Positions 28,560 through 39,610 are shown, counted from the stretch's first letter. The stretch: 64,000 nt of DNA from Symsagittifera roscoffensis (GCF_963678635.1 NC_087067.1:39140379-39204378), one strand, 5' to 3'. Notes: generated by a model from the sequence alone, not told the origin. Made by a program: numbers and translations.

Positions 28560-30263
28560 GTGTTACTAAGGTTCTGGACGTCCAGAATTGTAACGACTAA
28601 GAGCGTTAACAATCCACAGGCCAAATTGGGATTGGTCTTGGAAGAAGAGGTGACTGCACCTTCAGTACCAAAATCCGACAAGAGAGTGGAATTTGGGTTG
28701 GGATTCTCAGATGAATTACTGAGAACGAGCTTGATGGCAGTGTGGGAATTGATGAAGCCATCGTGGTGTCCTAGTCCCAACGCTGACTCAATATTACGGG
28801 CGACACAGGACGTACAGAGGGAACTGAATGCGGACTGTAACCTGCGTGACCTCAACATCATGTATAATGTGATGATAACAGCCTCTAAGAGCAACGGAGA
28901 AGATAGAGTGGAGTTGCCTGGCTGGGGACCAGAAGACTGGGTCAAACCTGGTAGCTGTCTGGCGGAAGTCTGTGGACTAGAGGGTCACGTTTGTGGAAGT
29001 CTAGACTGTGTGAAAACCCTGGAGAAACAACACAAGCAGTTGACAGTATTGTTTGGAAATGTAGTGATGAAAGCAAGAACGGAAACGGAACTGATAGCAG
29101 ATTGCCATGGAGGAACCGATGTGAATCTAGTGACAGCACTAGGATTCTACAGCATGTTTGGTTCTTTAGAGTCACTATTGAATCTAGAACAGAAACATGA
29201 GATGGTCACAGCCATCAGCGTAGAAGTATTCCCAGGAGTTCTGCAGACTGAGCAGAAGTATATAGGAAAATGGAGGGAAGCAATCGAAACGGAGATGAAC
29301 ATCAGACACAGCGAAACTTATTGTAGACCATCAGGAGCACGATATTTGGTGGGTTCAACGTTGGCTCCAATGTGCAAGAGCAGATACCCTGTACATTTCG
29401 TGGCTGTGGATGTGAAGAGTACAAGAACGATCGTGGATCAAGCTTTCTCAGTGCCAAAGTGCGTGAGATTGGCGAGAATGTCTGAAAAGTCTTACGAGTT
29501 ACTATGTAAGATGTTCTCAGCAGTTCCAGAGAGAACCAAAGAGGAGTTGGAGTCAATACTAGGAAAGAAGTTCATGGGATATGTGAGCGGGAACTTCAGT
29601 GACTTTGAAAAACAGAAACAGAGAGGATCAACTGTCACAGATTACAATGCAGTAGATGAGAATGATGAAATCCACCGAGTGATGATGGAAGTGGAACCAT
29701 TGCTGGAAGCTTCAGGAAAACGCAATTGGAGGAGCATCATGTTGACACATGATGAGTTTCCTTGCCACTGCTTGCTGCAGACCTGGTGGTATCCCAAGCG
29801 TAGTAATTTGGTGTTGATCTGGGACTCTGGAGAGCTGCTCTCCATGGGTTTACCAGATTCGTCACAACCCATAACAATAGTGATAGTGGGAGTTATGATG
29901 GCGATACGATGGCTGGAAGCTCATGTGAGAGAAAATAATAGACAGGAGGCACCGACGAGAGAACAATTGCAGAAATTAGATTGTCTAAAAGATTTAGATC
30001 TTTTTGAGACAATGTGCAAAGTTCTAAACATTCCGATGGAAGTGAAGAAGATATGGGCAAGAAAACGATTGATGCCATGGTTCAGAGCTAACATGACTGC
30101 ATGGTTGTACGAGTATGCGAAAAAGCATATGTCGAAACATGGCAGAGTGTACAGTGAATATCAGCTGGACATTGGGGCAGGAGCTTTCAAGCGAGCTTTC
30201 GTGACCCATCGGAATGCAGTGACCACCGCTGTGAAAAAAAATTTCCAGGACGAGCGAGCGTAG
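28560..30263 (+). CDS. ORF5: unknown protein, likely continuation of ORF4
   Basis: 567 open codons. The frame is open upstream to about 28509 and reads plausibly there (SEDIRDCFFDYEQAV), but the first ATG is not until 28734. A frameshifted continuation of ORF4 is therefore more likely than an independent start. Cysteines cluster early (CLAEVCGLEGHVCGSLDC), followed by conserved-looking stretches such as SGARYLVGSTLAPMC, LIWDSGELLSMGLPDSSQP and YQLDIGAGAFKRAF. There is no signal peptide, no clear transmembrane helix and no furin-like site, so an envelope is unlikely. I cannot assign a family. Confidence 0.65.
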   Translation: MLLRFWTSRIVTTKSVNNPQAKLGLVLEEEVTAPSVPKSDKRVEFGLGFSDELLRTSLMAVWELMKPSWCPSPNADSILRATQDVQRELNADCNLRDLNIMYNVMITASKSNGEDRVELPGWGPEDWVKPGSCLAEVCGLEGHVCGSLDCVKTLEKQHKQLTVLFGNVVMKARTETELIADCHGGTDVNLVTALGFYSMFGSLESLLNLEQKHEMVTAISVEVFPGVLQTEQKYIGKWREAIETEMNIRHSETYCRPSGARYLVGSTLAPMCKSRYPVHFVAVDVKSTRTIVDQAFSVPKCVRLARMSEKSYELLCKMFSAVPERTKEELESILGKKFMGYVSGNFSDFEKQKQRGSTVTDYNAVDENDEIHRVMMEVEPLLEASGKRNWRSIMLTHDEFPCHCLLQTWWYPKRSNLVLIWDSGELLSMGLPDSSQPITIVIVGVMMAIRWLEAHVRENNRQEAPTREQLQKLDCLKDLDLFETMCKVLNIPMEVKKIWARKRLMPWFRANMTAWLYEYAKKHMSKHGRVYSEYQLDIGAGAFKRAFVTHRNAVTTAVKKNFQDERA

Positions 30264-30282
30264 TGGAAATGAGAAGGCAGAG

Positions 30283-30510
30283 ATGCTGAAAGAAGATTTG
30301 GAGAGAAACGTGACGTTGTGTCTCCACAACAGCTTCTGTAGAAACAGAGAATCAAACGTGGATCCCCTACCTTGCTGTAAACAGAGGGTGGAAGAGCAGA
30401 AGTGTTGGAGGACGGCTTCCAACAGCGTCAGGATAGTCAATGACGTGCTACAAGACACGGAAACCGAGAGTGCGGAGTCAGCGTCACAGGAGGAGGAAAT
30501 GGAGCATTGA
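30283..30510 (+). CDS. ORF6: small 75-residue ORF, uncertain
   Basis: Starts at an ATG 19 bases after the ORF5 stop and is in the ORF4 frame. It encodes a charged peptide with several cysteines (CLHNSFC, PCCKQ, KCW) and an acidic end. It may be a remnant of the ORF4/5 protein in a shifted frame or simply chance. No family recognised. Confidence 0.3.
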   Translation: MLKEDLERNVTLCLHNSFCRNRESNVDPLPCCKQRVEEQKCWRTASNSVRIVNDVLQDTETESAESASQEEEMEH

Positions 30511-31329
30511 CGAATGGTTGAGAAAACAAGAGGCGGCAAGAAAGAAAATTAGAAGAATTTAGAAGTTTTAGAACTTCTAAACGACGAAAAAAGAAGAGAA
30601 CAAAGGGATGATGAAGAAAAGTTAAAACTCAGAATTGTTTTATGTGTGTGAAAAACTCAAGTGAGAAACCAAGCAACCAAGTTGTAATTGAAAACTGAAA
30701 CATTTAGTTGAGTTTTGAAATTGTTGCATTTATAAATTTGCATTTTGGTTTTAGTTGAAGTGGCTTTAGAGACACTCACTTATTATTTATTTAGAAAGGC
30801 TTGAGGGAAGAGTATATTTAAATATTCCAGCCTGCATGATTGTTTTTAATCACTTAGGAAGACTGATCACTTTGTGGTGACATGAAAAACTTGAGTAACT
30901 TCTTGAGGAGGGAGGTTGTTGCATTGTTCTTTCTAACCAGAAGGTCTCTTGGTTTTAATATTCAGGACAATAAACAAGCAAGATTTCCGAAGGGAAGGAG
31001 CATAGTAGGATAATTTTAGCTTGTTGGTTGGCAGGACTGTCCTGCAAGCCAACACCTTTTAAATCTAGGAGAAAAAGTTTCAATCGGGACATTGACACTG
31101 GAAGTCAGAAAATATGTTTTATCTTAAGTCATATCCTCAATGTGCAGATTAATGAAAGAGTTTGAAGGCTATAGTGATGTAGTATGATGCCATTTATATT
31201 CTGCAGTGAGTCGATGTGACGTAGGTAAAAGTAATTTCGTGCATTTTGTAAATTCTGTTCGATGACACTGTAACCATTTAGAACATTGCGCGATTCAATG
31301 AGGACATTGACCGGACTGTCCGGGGAGTA
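30511..31329 (+). other. 3' untranslated region of the giant element
   Basis: About 800 bases without a usable frame. Just before the 3' LTR lies the palindrome CCGGACTGTCCGG (31311-31323) followed by GGGAGTA and then the LTR TG. The short purine run GGGGAG is the only polypurine-tract candidate. The 10-mer GTCCGGGGAG here recurs three times in pol. Confidence 0.5.
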
Positions 31330-32252
31330 TGTGACATTCGACCAGAATGGCCAAAATGCAATTTATGCAGGATTCGAATTTTGAGCAGTAAGCCTTCCGA
31401 GTTGATGATTTCGAAGGATTAGCGACGTTATTGGAACGTTTAGCCAAACGGTGAGGGCTAGAAAATTCTAGTATTTTAAATTTTCAAACATTCGAGTGAT
31501 GACGTCACATTTCTGAGAAATGCTGAAACGGCCATTTTAACAAAAAGCGAGTGAAAAACAGAACAACTTTTATCTGTGATTGCGAACAGAACGAAAATCG
31601 AGATTAAAGAAAAACGACAACGAACTACAGAATAGCAGAGAACGTTCCAGGTTGCAACTATTGTGCTGCTACAATAGTTGCAAGGCCGTTGCCAACAACG
31701 GTGAAGGGTGAGAACCAGCCTTCCGGATTGGTGTGAAATTGAACTTGAGGAGCTTGATTCACTGGATTCAAGAATCCGGAAGGGTCTCGGGACGGAAACT
31801 TTTATTAACTCACATAAACTTTTAGCTTCCTGTCATGTCCTGACTTGAATTTAACTGATATTTTGATTAGTTTTGACAAGGATGATGTGCTAGGAGTTGG
31901 GGGAAAGGGTTGATCCATCTTCGATGGAGATGATGATTTTTATCTACTGAACAAAAACAATAGTAATATAATAAGTAGTAGCCCTGTTTTTAGGAGTGAC
32001 CTCGTGGTCTGGGGATACTGAGACCCAGCCATGAGCTCACTATTTTTGCATGTAATTCAGTTAATTTGAGCGTTCTGGTCGAAGCCGGAGAACAGTAACG
32101 TTTTTGTCGACCCGATGTAAGAAAGACCACCGAAAAGTACTGGCTTGGTAGAGACGGTGAAAAACATGCAAAGCTCTGTTTAGACGCTAGCCAGTCGTCT
32201 TAAGACTTAGTTTTGTTATCCGTCGATATGTATCTTCCGGGCGAATGTTACA
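31330..32252 (+). repeat. 3' LTR of the giant element
   Basis: 923 bp, same ends and hairpins as the 5' LTR. The substitutions seen against it are: three near 31464-31497, two near 31818-31826 and one near 31886. One-base indels lie near 31815 and 32045. That is about 0.65% substitution divergence. Confidence 0.93.
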
Positions 32253-32640
32253 TTGGCCAGTATTACTGCAAGGAAGGTGATCATTGCTAAACCGCCTTTT
32301 TGTACATACCACAAACCATTGCATTTAAGTTTTAACTTACTTACTGCAAATTTTAGTAGTTTTTTCATAGTTTTGCGAGATATTTCTGTAGGATTGATTT
32401 GCTCATATAATCTTCTCATGGCTATTTTAACAGCTTCCGTGAGCGGGGCATTAGTGTATGAACTCTTTACATCAAGGGAGATTATACTTTCATCAGAGTC
32501 CAATTCTATTTTTTCCAAGATCTCCCTGACCATTTGAGTGTTCGTTTCTATGTTTACTCCCTCAATTTTATCAAAGTATTTTTTTTGCCTATGTTTTCTA
32601 TAGGTGGTCATTTTCGCATGAAAATGTTTCGACACTATTG
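32253..32640 (-). pseudogene. Penelope-like retroelement, first half of RT
   Basis: Minus-strand frame with KMTTYRKHRQKKYFDKIEG, then SLDVKSSYTNAPLTEAVKIA (RT motif A with the catalytic Asp), LLKFAVSKLKLKCNG and YVQKGGLAMITFLAVILAN (motif B region). This is the Penelope-like RT order. The frame is cut at the 3' LTR and resumes at 7756 with LWVKE, giving a nearly seamless join. The 5' part is missing, and CR1-like sequence begins about 60 bases upstream. Confidence 0.8.
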
Positions 32641-32699
32641 GAGTTTTTTTGTTAACTTAATTCCCAAAAAAACAAGATAATTTAATCGTTCGAATGAAA

Positions 32700-35600
32700 G
32701 TGCTCCAAACTTTGTGATGAATTTACCTTTTTAGTCAAATTTTATTTTGTTAGTAATCATCCTAACAAGAAACTTTTCAGTTTTTCGAATTTTTTTTATT
32801 CCAATTTTTCTCCAATTTTTGTCCAGTATATTTTTGAAATCATTCGTTGTCTTAGAGTTTTTGACTTCACTTGGCAGTGCATTCCAGTCTGCTCGAATTG
32901 TAAAGTAATGTTTCTGTACTTCTAGGCTGGCATTCTTCAAAGGCCAGTCAGTGCACTTGCTGTTCGAAATGTAAAGTAAGGTTTCTGTACTTCTAGACTC
33001 GCCTTCTTCAAAAAAATTTTGTTTTCGTCTTTCCTGGTGTCTCGTTTGTTTATGTCAAACATTTCTTTCTTCGATCTTCGTTTTCGGATCAAAGCGGTTG
33101 TACACAACCTTGAACATTTCAATCATTGTTACTCGTCTTCTACGTACTCACGGGACGGTAGATCTAATTTTCGCAATCGCTCGTTATAACCTAAATACTG
33201 TAATCTAATAACCATTCGTGTTGCCCGTTGTTGAGAATTTTCTATCAATGCTACTTGTTTCTTTGATCGCGGATGCCATACTTGGTTACAATACGCAAGA
33301 TGAAGTCGAATGACACTCTTGTATGAATTCAGCAAGACAGGTCTTTCATTCTTTCAAAAACATTCTGGAAAATGGCATCTACTGAGCTGGCCTTTTTTTT
33401 GTTTTGCGAAAATGTGCTACTCAAATTTAAGTTTACTACCAGTTATAACTCGCAGATCATTTCCTTCCTCTACCTTGTCCAAATGCTTCCCACATAGCCA
33501 ATAAATTCTTGCAGTATGCTTAGATTTCGCATGCGAAATAGTCATTTGGACACACTTGTTGTCGTTGATTATTAGAAGGCTGTTGTTTGACCACTCGTCG
33601 AAATTTTTAACATTCGCCCATACATTACACAGTGACGGAGCTTAAAAAACTTACCTATTGACGACTGGCTGACGTCAGTTACCTTAATTCTACTCGTTTT
33701 CAACCATCTAGACCTAGTCACTTATTTTTCTGGTCTAATAAGTGCTCAGTAAAAAAAGTTGCCATTTCTAGGCCATCAGCCAAATTACTTTTGATCAGCT
33801 TCCGTTTACACGCGAAAATATCCACATAGCTGGGTCTCGGATCTCCAGACTACGTGATAACTATTATGAACACGGCTAGAAAACCAAAATTTACTATTTT
33901 TTTAGTGACAGTTGTATACTAAATCCATTGGAATTGGATTGACTCTTTCCTCGACTCTAACTACACATGCTCTGAAATACTAAAAAATATTGGGGTCATT
34001 TAAATCGTTCAGGCTATTTCACTAGCTAAAATACGTATCTAAAATCTCTAACATTTTTGGCATCGAGCCTCAAGTTCCGTGTTCCCCGGGATAACGTCGT
34101 TGTTTCCCCGATTTTGTGGCATGGGAGGGTATGGATCCGCTCCTGATGTCTCACTGGACCTTCTTTCCGTCTAATCACTTTCAGTTAAGCGTCTTATCGT
34201 GTCGCGTTATTCTCTGTGTTTTTCTCTCGTTTTCCTTCGACTGACTCTCGCTGTGTTTTTCTCTCGTTTTTCTTCTACTGATTTTTGTCTCGTATATCCG
34301 GTTGTCTGATTTTAATGTGCTTTTTGGACAAAATTGCCGTTTATACATTTCTCAGAAATATCTTGGATCAAATCGAAATTTTGTAAATTTTAATTCTAGA
34401 ACATTCTGAGCCTCTTTTTCATTACGAATTCACGGATAACGCCTTTAAGGTTCATTGTCATTCGTATCGGCGGGTTTGAACGTACCAATCCGGGGAAAAG
34501 GCACAGTTTTTATTATCTTTTTGCAGAGTTTTTGTCGTTATTTATCTCTCCATGTAGTTTTGCATCTTCTGAAAACAAATACATCTTTGACCTGATTTTG
34601 CATAGAATTTATGTATATTAAAAAAAAGATCGGTCCAAGAACGAATCTCTGTGGAATACAACTGTACACTGTTTTCTTTTCTGACTTTTATTTGTTTATT
34701 AATACTCTTTGCCGTTTGTTTGAAAAAAAAATCCTTGATCCATTTTAATGTTTTGCCTCTTTTTCCATACTGATGTAATATTCCTTCTAAATCTATGTGG
34801 AACCGAGTCGTACGCCTTTTTGAAATCAAAGTAGACTACATCCAATTCTCTCGACGGTCTGTAATTTCTGTGAAGTCATCCAGCACTCTCGAGAGAGTTG
34901 CGGTTGGGGCAATCTCCCGGGCAAAAACCCGATTTGTTCATTCACAAGGTTTTCATTTGTTGTTAAGAAGTTCCATCAGATGGACTCTGATAATTTTTTC
35001 GAAGAATTTGCAAATTATTGATGTCAGGCTTACGAGGCGATAGTTGTGGGCCAGTGATTTCTTGCCTCTTTTGAAGGTGGATAATTTCTGAGCTAATTTT
35101 CAATCTTCCTCTCAAGATTTGTTTAACATTTTTGTCAGTATCTTGGCCAAGAATTTTCTTAGTTCAAATAGCAGCTTAGGGTAGATTCCGTCGGGTTCTG
35201 GTGACTTCGATGTGTCAAGCAGGTCCAGTTGTTCTTTGAAAAATCGTTCAGTTTTTTTTAGATTGTCACGAGTTTCGGAAGCGATATCTTTCTCTGCAAT
35301 TTTCCTATCATCGGGAGTCTAAGTGGAAAAACTGATGAATTTTTTTTTACAGGACTTCAGTTTTTTCATCCTCGTTTGTTAATAATGGGCCATCTTCCTT
35401 TATTAGAGCGTGTTTTGCATTTTCTGGTACAGTGTTTTGTCGCACATAGCTCCAAAATTTTTCTCGTTTTGCTACTTCGTTCTTTTTTGATTGGTTTTTT
35501 CTGATGGCTGTTTTTACGGCATTTTCCTTGTTTTGTACCCATCTTGTATCTTCAAAATGAGGGCTAAGCCTTCTTTTTGGCTCTTTTTGCTTTTTTAGTA

Positions 35601-37325
35601 GAGTTTACGAGTAGTACCTCTTTGTATCCCTGTTTGAACTTCAATAGTGGTAGATATTTGTCTGTTAATTTTGTTAGACTATGTCGCAGATTTCTCCATA
35701 CCTGATTAACGTCATTTGCAAATTCGGAACTTGCATCGGGTTTTGCTTTGGATATTGATCCGGTTTACGGGTAGTTGTGCTTCAATGAAAACATGGTGAC
35801 TGGCGCCCAAATGTGGTTTGATCATTGATTTAAATCACTGAGCTGAACATTGAATAGTATGGTGTCAAGCAAGGGAGGTTTGTCTCCAGCAGTAATGCGA
35901 GTCCGTTCCGTAATATTCTGAATTAGGAAAGAATCTCGTACGGTTTCCAAGAATCTAAACTCTTTCCTATTTGCTGTCGTCGTCCGTAGTTGTACTCATG
36001 TCTTTCCGGTTTTTTAATGGTAGATTTATATCTCCCATTAACACAGTGAAGTTCATGGCATCTTTTTTGCAAATGTCCAAGATAATTCGATTCAATGCAA
36101 TTTTATTCATTTTTGTCAAGTTTGGGCTCCGATTGAATATGACCAGGCAGATCATTTTTCTATCAATGGAAATGTCGCATGCAATAATTTCTTGGTATTC
36201 TTTCGTTTGTTGTCTGATTGAGTAGTCTATTTTTTTAATAACGCGTCCGTTATCAATTGGGATCATAATTTTTGATTCAATATTGTAATTTTTGAGTTTG
36301 TATCAAACAGGGTGCCATTTGATGTTCGAATTTACTGGCTTCGCTTCTAACATTTCGATTATATCTGGTGGGTTGTCTTTTTCTCGGATTATTTTTTCAG
36401 TCCATGTTTCACTTGTCTTAGGGTGTACCAGAAAAACAGCTCGCCTGACTTTCTGTTTTTCTCTTGACTTTTATTATCTGCATCCCATGGACCAGATGCA
36501 TGAAGTTCCCTGTTTCCTGATCGTTCAAATTTTTTGCTTTGTTAGCCATCTTTCGTTTTTCTTCCCTTTCTTTATGAAATTTGTCAGGGCTGATCCTGAG
36601 ACTTCTGATTGCAGTGGTTGCATCTTTCAGTTTTGGTGGATTTTGATTGAGTTCGACAACATCTTGTTCGTTGATGAAGGAAACCAGGAGTGGTCTGTTG
36701 GTGGTTTCGTCAGTTGTTCTACCGAGTCGAACAGATTTTACAATTTGCTTTTCTTCCATGTCAATGCTTGGTAGAAATTTCCTGACTTACTGTTCTTTCT
36801 CGTTCTTTTTCGCTTCGACATCAGTAGCCGTGCTTTCTTTTGCCTTGTAAATGTTGAAGTTTTTCTTTCTCCTTGGCTTCTTCTCTTTTTTGCTCCTCTA
36901 TTGCTTCGATTATGATTTCTTTTATAGGGTTGACTTTCCGATTTGTAACTTCCTTCCAAGCTCCGGTCTTTTTTTCAACTTTTCTTTGAGATGGTTCAGT
37001 AATGAACTTATTTACACATCTCCATAATCATTGTGTTCATGTTTTTCATCATTTTGTTGAGATCTTCTCTTGATTTCTTGTTAGAATTGTTGTTTTCAGA
37101 CTCTTGATCTTCATTAATCAATTTTTTGACAAATTTACTGGAATCGGTGCAACACCAAATTTTAGCTGGTTGGCACATGTACTGGTAAGCTGCATCAGGC
37201 ATTCTTAGGCATTTTGCACAGAAATGACCACGACAGCGGTCACAATCTATCACTTTATCGCTTGAGTTTCCGTAGATACCCTCGCACAGTTCACATTCCG
37301 AAGGTTCAACGGGGTCGCTCACAAT
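32700..37325 (-). mobile_element. Degenerate CR1-like LINE with PHD-finger ORF1
   Basis: Minus-strand order: a PHD-type ORF1 (37322-37008); basic linker ORFs (36959-36418); endonuclease fragment with VLMGDINLPLKNRKD (36266-35967); RT fragments (34829-34542, WIKDFFF..), whose catalytic YADD box I could not locate; and the C-terminal LNSYKSVIRLHLAYCNQVWH, NERLRKLDLPS and TIRADWNALPSEV tail (33335-32731). The layout (zinc-finger ORF1, EEP endonuclease, RT) fits the CR1/L2 group. Many frameshifts and stops show it is dead. A 3' fragment of the same family lies at 5540-6030. Confidence 0.75.
37008..37322 (-). pseudogene. LINE ORF1 fragment with PHD finger
   Basis: 104 codons without a convincing ATG. 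The Cys/His order CELC ... CDRCRGHFCAKC ... IWCCTD matches a PHD finger (C4HC3). CR1-group ORF1 proteins often carry such a finger. The frame ends in an Asn/Lys-rich stretch and the rest of ORF1 is frameshifted. Confidence 0.65.
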
Positions 37326-37370
37326 GCTGTGCCTTTACGGCGAGAAAATTTGATGGGCATTATAATACTA

Positions 37371-37597
37371 ACTTCGCCACTCCGAGATAATTAAACCTCA
37401 GAAGCTGCAAAAGCTAAATAAATGCGCTGTTAATACTTTTCGTGCCTTCTCGAAGAAAACTCGCTTCCTCCCTCCAAGATAACCAAACCTCGGAAGCCAC
37501 GAAAGCAAGTCTTTCCGAAGAAAAAACTATGTACTCCACGTCTAGAAACTTACTTCACCGCTCCAAGATAATTAAACCTCAGGAGCTACAAAAGCAA
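37371..37597. repeat. Three ~90-bp repeats upstream of the LINE ORF1
   Basis: Cores at about 37372, 37466 and 37552 share CTCC(A/G)AGATAA.(T/C)AAACCTC.G.AGC...AAAGC. They lie directly 5' of the minus-strand LINE ORF1, as do the promoter monomers of some LINEs. Confidence 0.6.
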
Positions 37598-37642
37598 ATA
37601 AAGCAAATGAAATTTTTTTTTTTTTAAATCGAGCTGAAATTT

Positions 37643-37984
37643 CTAATTTTTCTGGTTTCTTGATATCCTCATCAACTTCTGTCTCCTGTCTCTCTCTTGA
37701 CTTCTTTTTCGTGATTTCCTTTTCACTTTACGTGCCCCCGTTTTTAAGCGTTTCTTCAAAACGCGACTGTGAAGTTTGTTTTTGTTTTCTAAAACAGTCC
37801 GCAAGAATTGCAATTCGAGGACAGATGAGGGATGTACCTTCTGTATCTCGCTAAGGACTAGACCATCTTTGTTCTTACGTTTCAATATGAGATGTTTTTG
37901 GACGTTGATTATCGTTAGAGTTTTCGTACTCAATTTTAGTAGGCTTTCGAAGATCCCTGGGGTTCTTCTTCTACGTACGTACAA
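37643..37984 (-). CDS. Basic ORF of unknown origin
   Basis: 113 codons on the minus strand, very rich in Lys/Arg toward the end (KKRLKTGARKVKRKSRKR). It includes VLSEIQKVHPSSVLELQFLR. It lies next to the LINE 5' end and may be a remnant of another retroelement ORF1 or of a host gene. No family recognised. Confidence 0.25.
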   Translation of the reverse strand: MYVRRRRTPGIFESLLKLSTKTLTIINVQKHLILKRKNKDGLVLSEIQKVHPSSVLELQFLRTVLENKNKLHSRVLKKRLKTGARKVKRKSRKRSQERDRRQKLMRISRNQKN

Positions 37985-38017
37985 AAATGTTTGTATTCGC
38001 GATTTGAACGGCTTGAG

Positions 38018-39610
38018 GATTCTAAGCAGACGTCTAATTGAGCATGCTCTGTAATTTTTGCTCCGATGGGCGTTGATACTAATGTTTATCAGCTATCTGG
38101 GAATGCGTCTCTGAGGGTACGTACCTAAAGGATTAGGTTTGTCATGAACCGCTTATGGTACCTACCGGTTTCAGTAATTTATCGTTCTTTTTTATCCGTA
38201 ACCGCGTAACGGTTTTCTAGATACCTATCGACTAAATTTTAGCAAAGAAAAATGTACTAATTGCACTCAGGTAACACTATTTTACTAAGCAGCTCAGTTA
38301 AACGCACAATAGCATGATGTCTGAGAAAATACAGGCATCAAATGACTTCAACATAAAGTACAATGTAGTACGACGCTGTTATCACTGCAAGTGTCCGTGC
38401 ACCTGCTAAAATGAAAGTGAACAAATTCAAATTTCAATTACTTTTCTAAATTGTACACCTTGTACTAATCACAATAGTTTACAGAAGTTAAATTTGGTTT
38501 ATGAAACATGAGGGAATTGCCATTTTAATAAAACAGGTTGTACTACGCACGCAAGCCAGAGTTTTTGAAGGCCGGACTTCGGCAGCGTTTAATTGGTATG
38601 TCTGCTTGGTAGTCGAAGATTACTGGTTGGAACTGTCTATATCATTCATGAAAAAATAGAAGGCAGAAATTTTTTCTGGTCCAGATAATATCAGCACCCA
38701 AGTACTTGGAGAGGAATCAACCTGATGTGCTGATCTTTCTTGGAGACCTAAATGCCCGACACGAAAACTGGGGCGACACAAAGAAGATCTTCTAGACAGC
38801 GAGCTGCAGTATAATCTGCCCAACGAACTCAATCTGCCCATGAAGATTCTAAGCAGAGGCCTGATTGAGCACGCTCTGTAATTGTTGCTCCGATGGGGGT
38901 TGATACTAATGTTTATTGGCTATCTGGGAATGCGGCTCTGTGGGTAAGCACCTACAAAATTAGGTTTGCCATGAAGCGCGTACGGTACCTACAGGTTTCA
39001 GTAATTTAATGTTTACTTTTATCCCTAACCGCGGAACGGTTTTCTGGATAAGTACTGACTAATTTAGAGCAAAGAAAAATGTACCGATTGCACTCAGGTA
39101 ACACAATTTTGTCAAAAAGCTCAGTTAAACGCACAATAGCATGATGTCTGAGAAGATACAGGCATCGAAAGACTTCAACATAAAGTACATTGTAATACGG
39201 CGCGGTTTTCACTGCCAGTGTCCGTGCACCTGCTAAGTTGAAAGTAAACACATTCAATTTTCAGTTACTTCTCTATATCATACACCTTGTAGTAGTCATA
39301 ATAGTTTACAGAAGTTAGGTTTGATTAATATAACATGAGGTAATTGCCATTTTAAGAAACCGGGTTGTACTACACACGCAAGCCAGAGTTTTTGAAGGCC
39401 TGACTTCGACAGTGTTTGCTTGGTATGTCTGCTTGGTAGTCAAAGACTACTCGTTGGAACTTTCTATATCACTCTCGAAAAAATAGAAGGAAAAATTCCT
39501 TTCTGGTACAATTAATATCAGCACCCAAGTTTTGGAGAGGTATCAACCGATTTTTCTTGGAGACCTAAATGCCCGACACGAATACTGGGGCGACACAAAG
39601 AAGATCTACT
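38018..39610 (+). repeat. 827-bp tandem duplication at the 5' end of the second LINE
   Basis: The segment starting at 38018 (GATTCTAAGCAGACG) repeats from 38845 (GATTCTAAGCAGAGG). The two copies stay alignable for about 760 bp, up to the GACCTAAATGCCCGACACGAA block (38743 and 39565). They differ at many sites, so the event is old. It places two copies of the LINE upstream region in front of the endonuclease array. Confidence 0.8.

Larger units (their letters stand above)
7757..32252 (+). mobile_element. Giant Ty3/gypsy-type LTR retrotransposon (~24.5 kb)
   Basis: Two 923-bp direct repeats bound the element (7757-8679 and 31330-32252). They begin TGTGACATTCG and end CGAATGTTACA, an inverted pair with one mismatch. 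The outer flanks re-join into one Penelope-like RT frame; the duplicated target is only 3-4 bp (TTG or ATTG, ambiguous because the LTR end shares an A). Inside, in order, are a ~3 kb leader, gag-pro-RT-RNase H, integrase, a macro-like extension, an SGNH-hydrolase ORF and ORF3 to ORF6, all on the plus strand. RT before integrase places it with Ty3/gypsy (Metaviridae). At 24.5 kb it is several times longer than usual gypsy elements; plant Ogre and planarian Burro are comparably large. The ORFs look richer in GC than the flanks. Stops at 18048, 19325 and 24251 and small deletions suggest a recently inserted but defective copy. Confidence 0.93.

Noticed and set aside
28560-30263. ORF5 as a retroviral envelope
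   Set aside because: No signal peptide, no transmembrane anchor, no cleavage site or fusion-peptide-like stretch.
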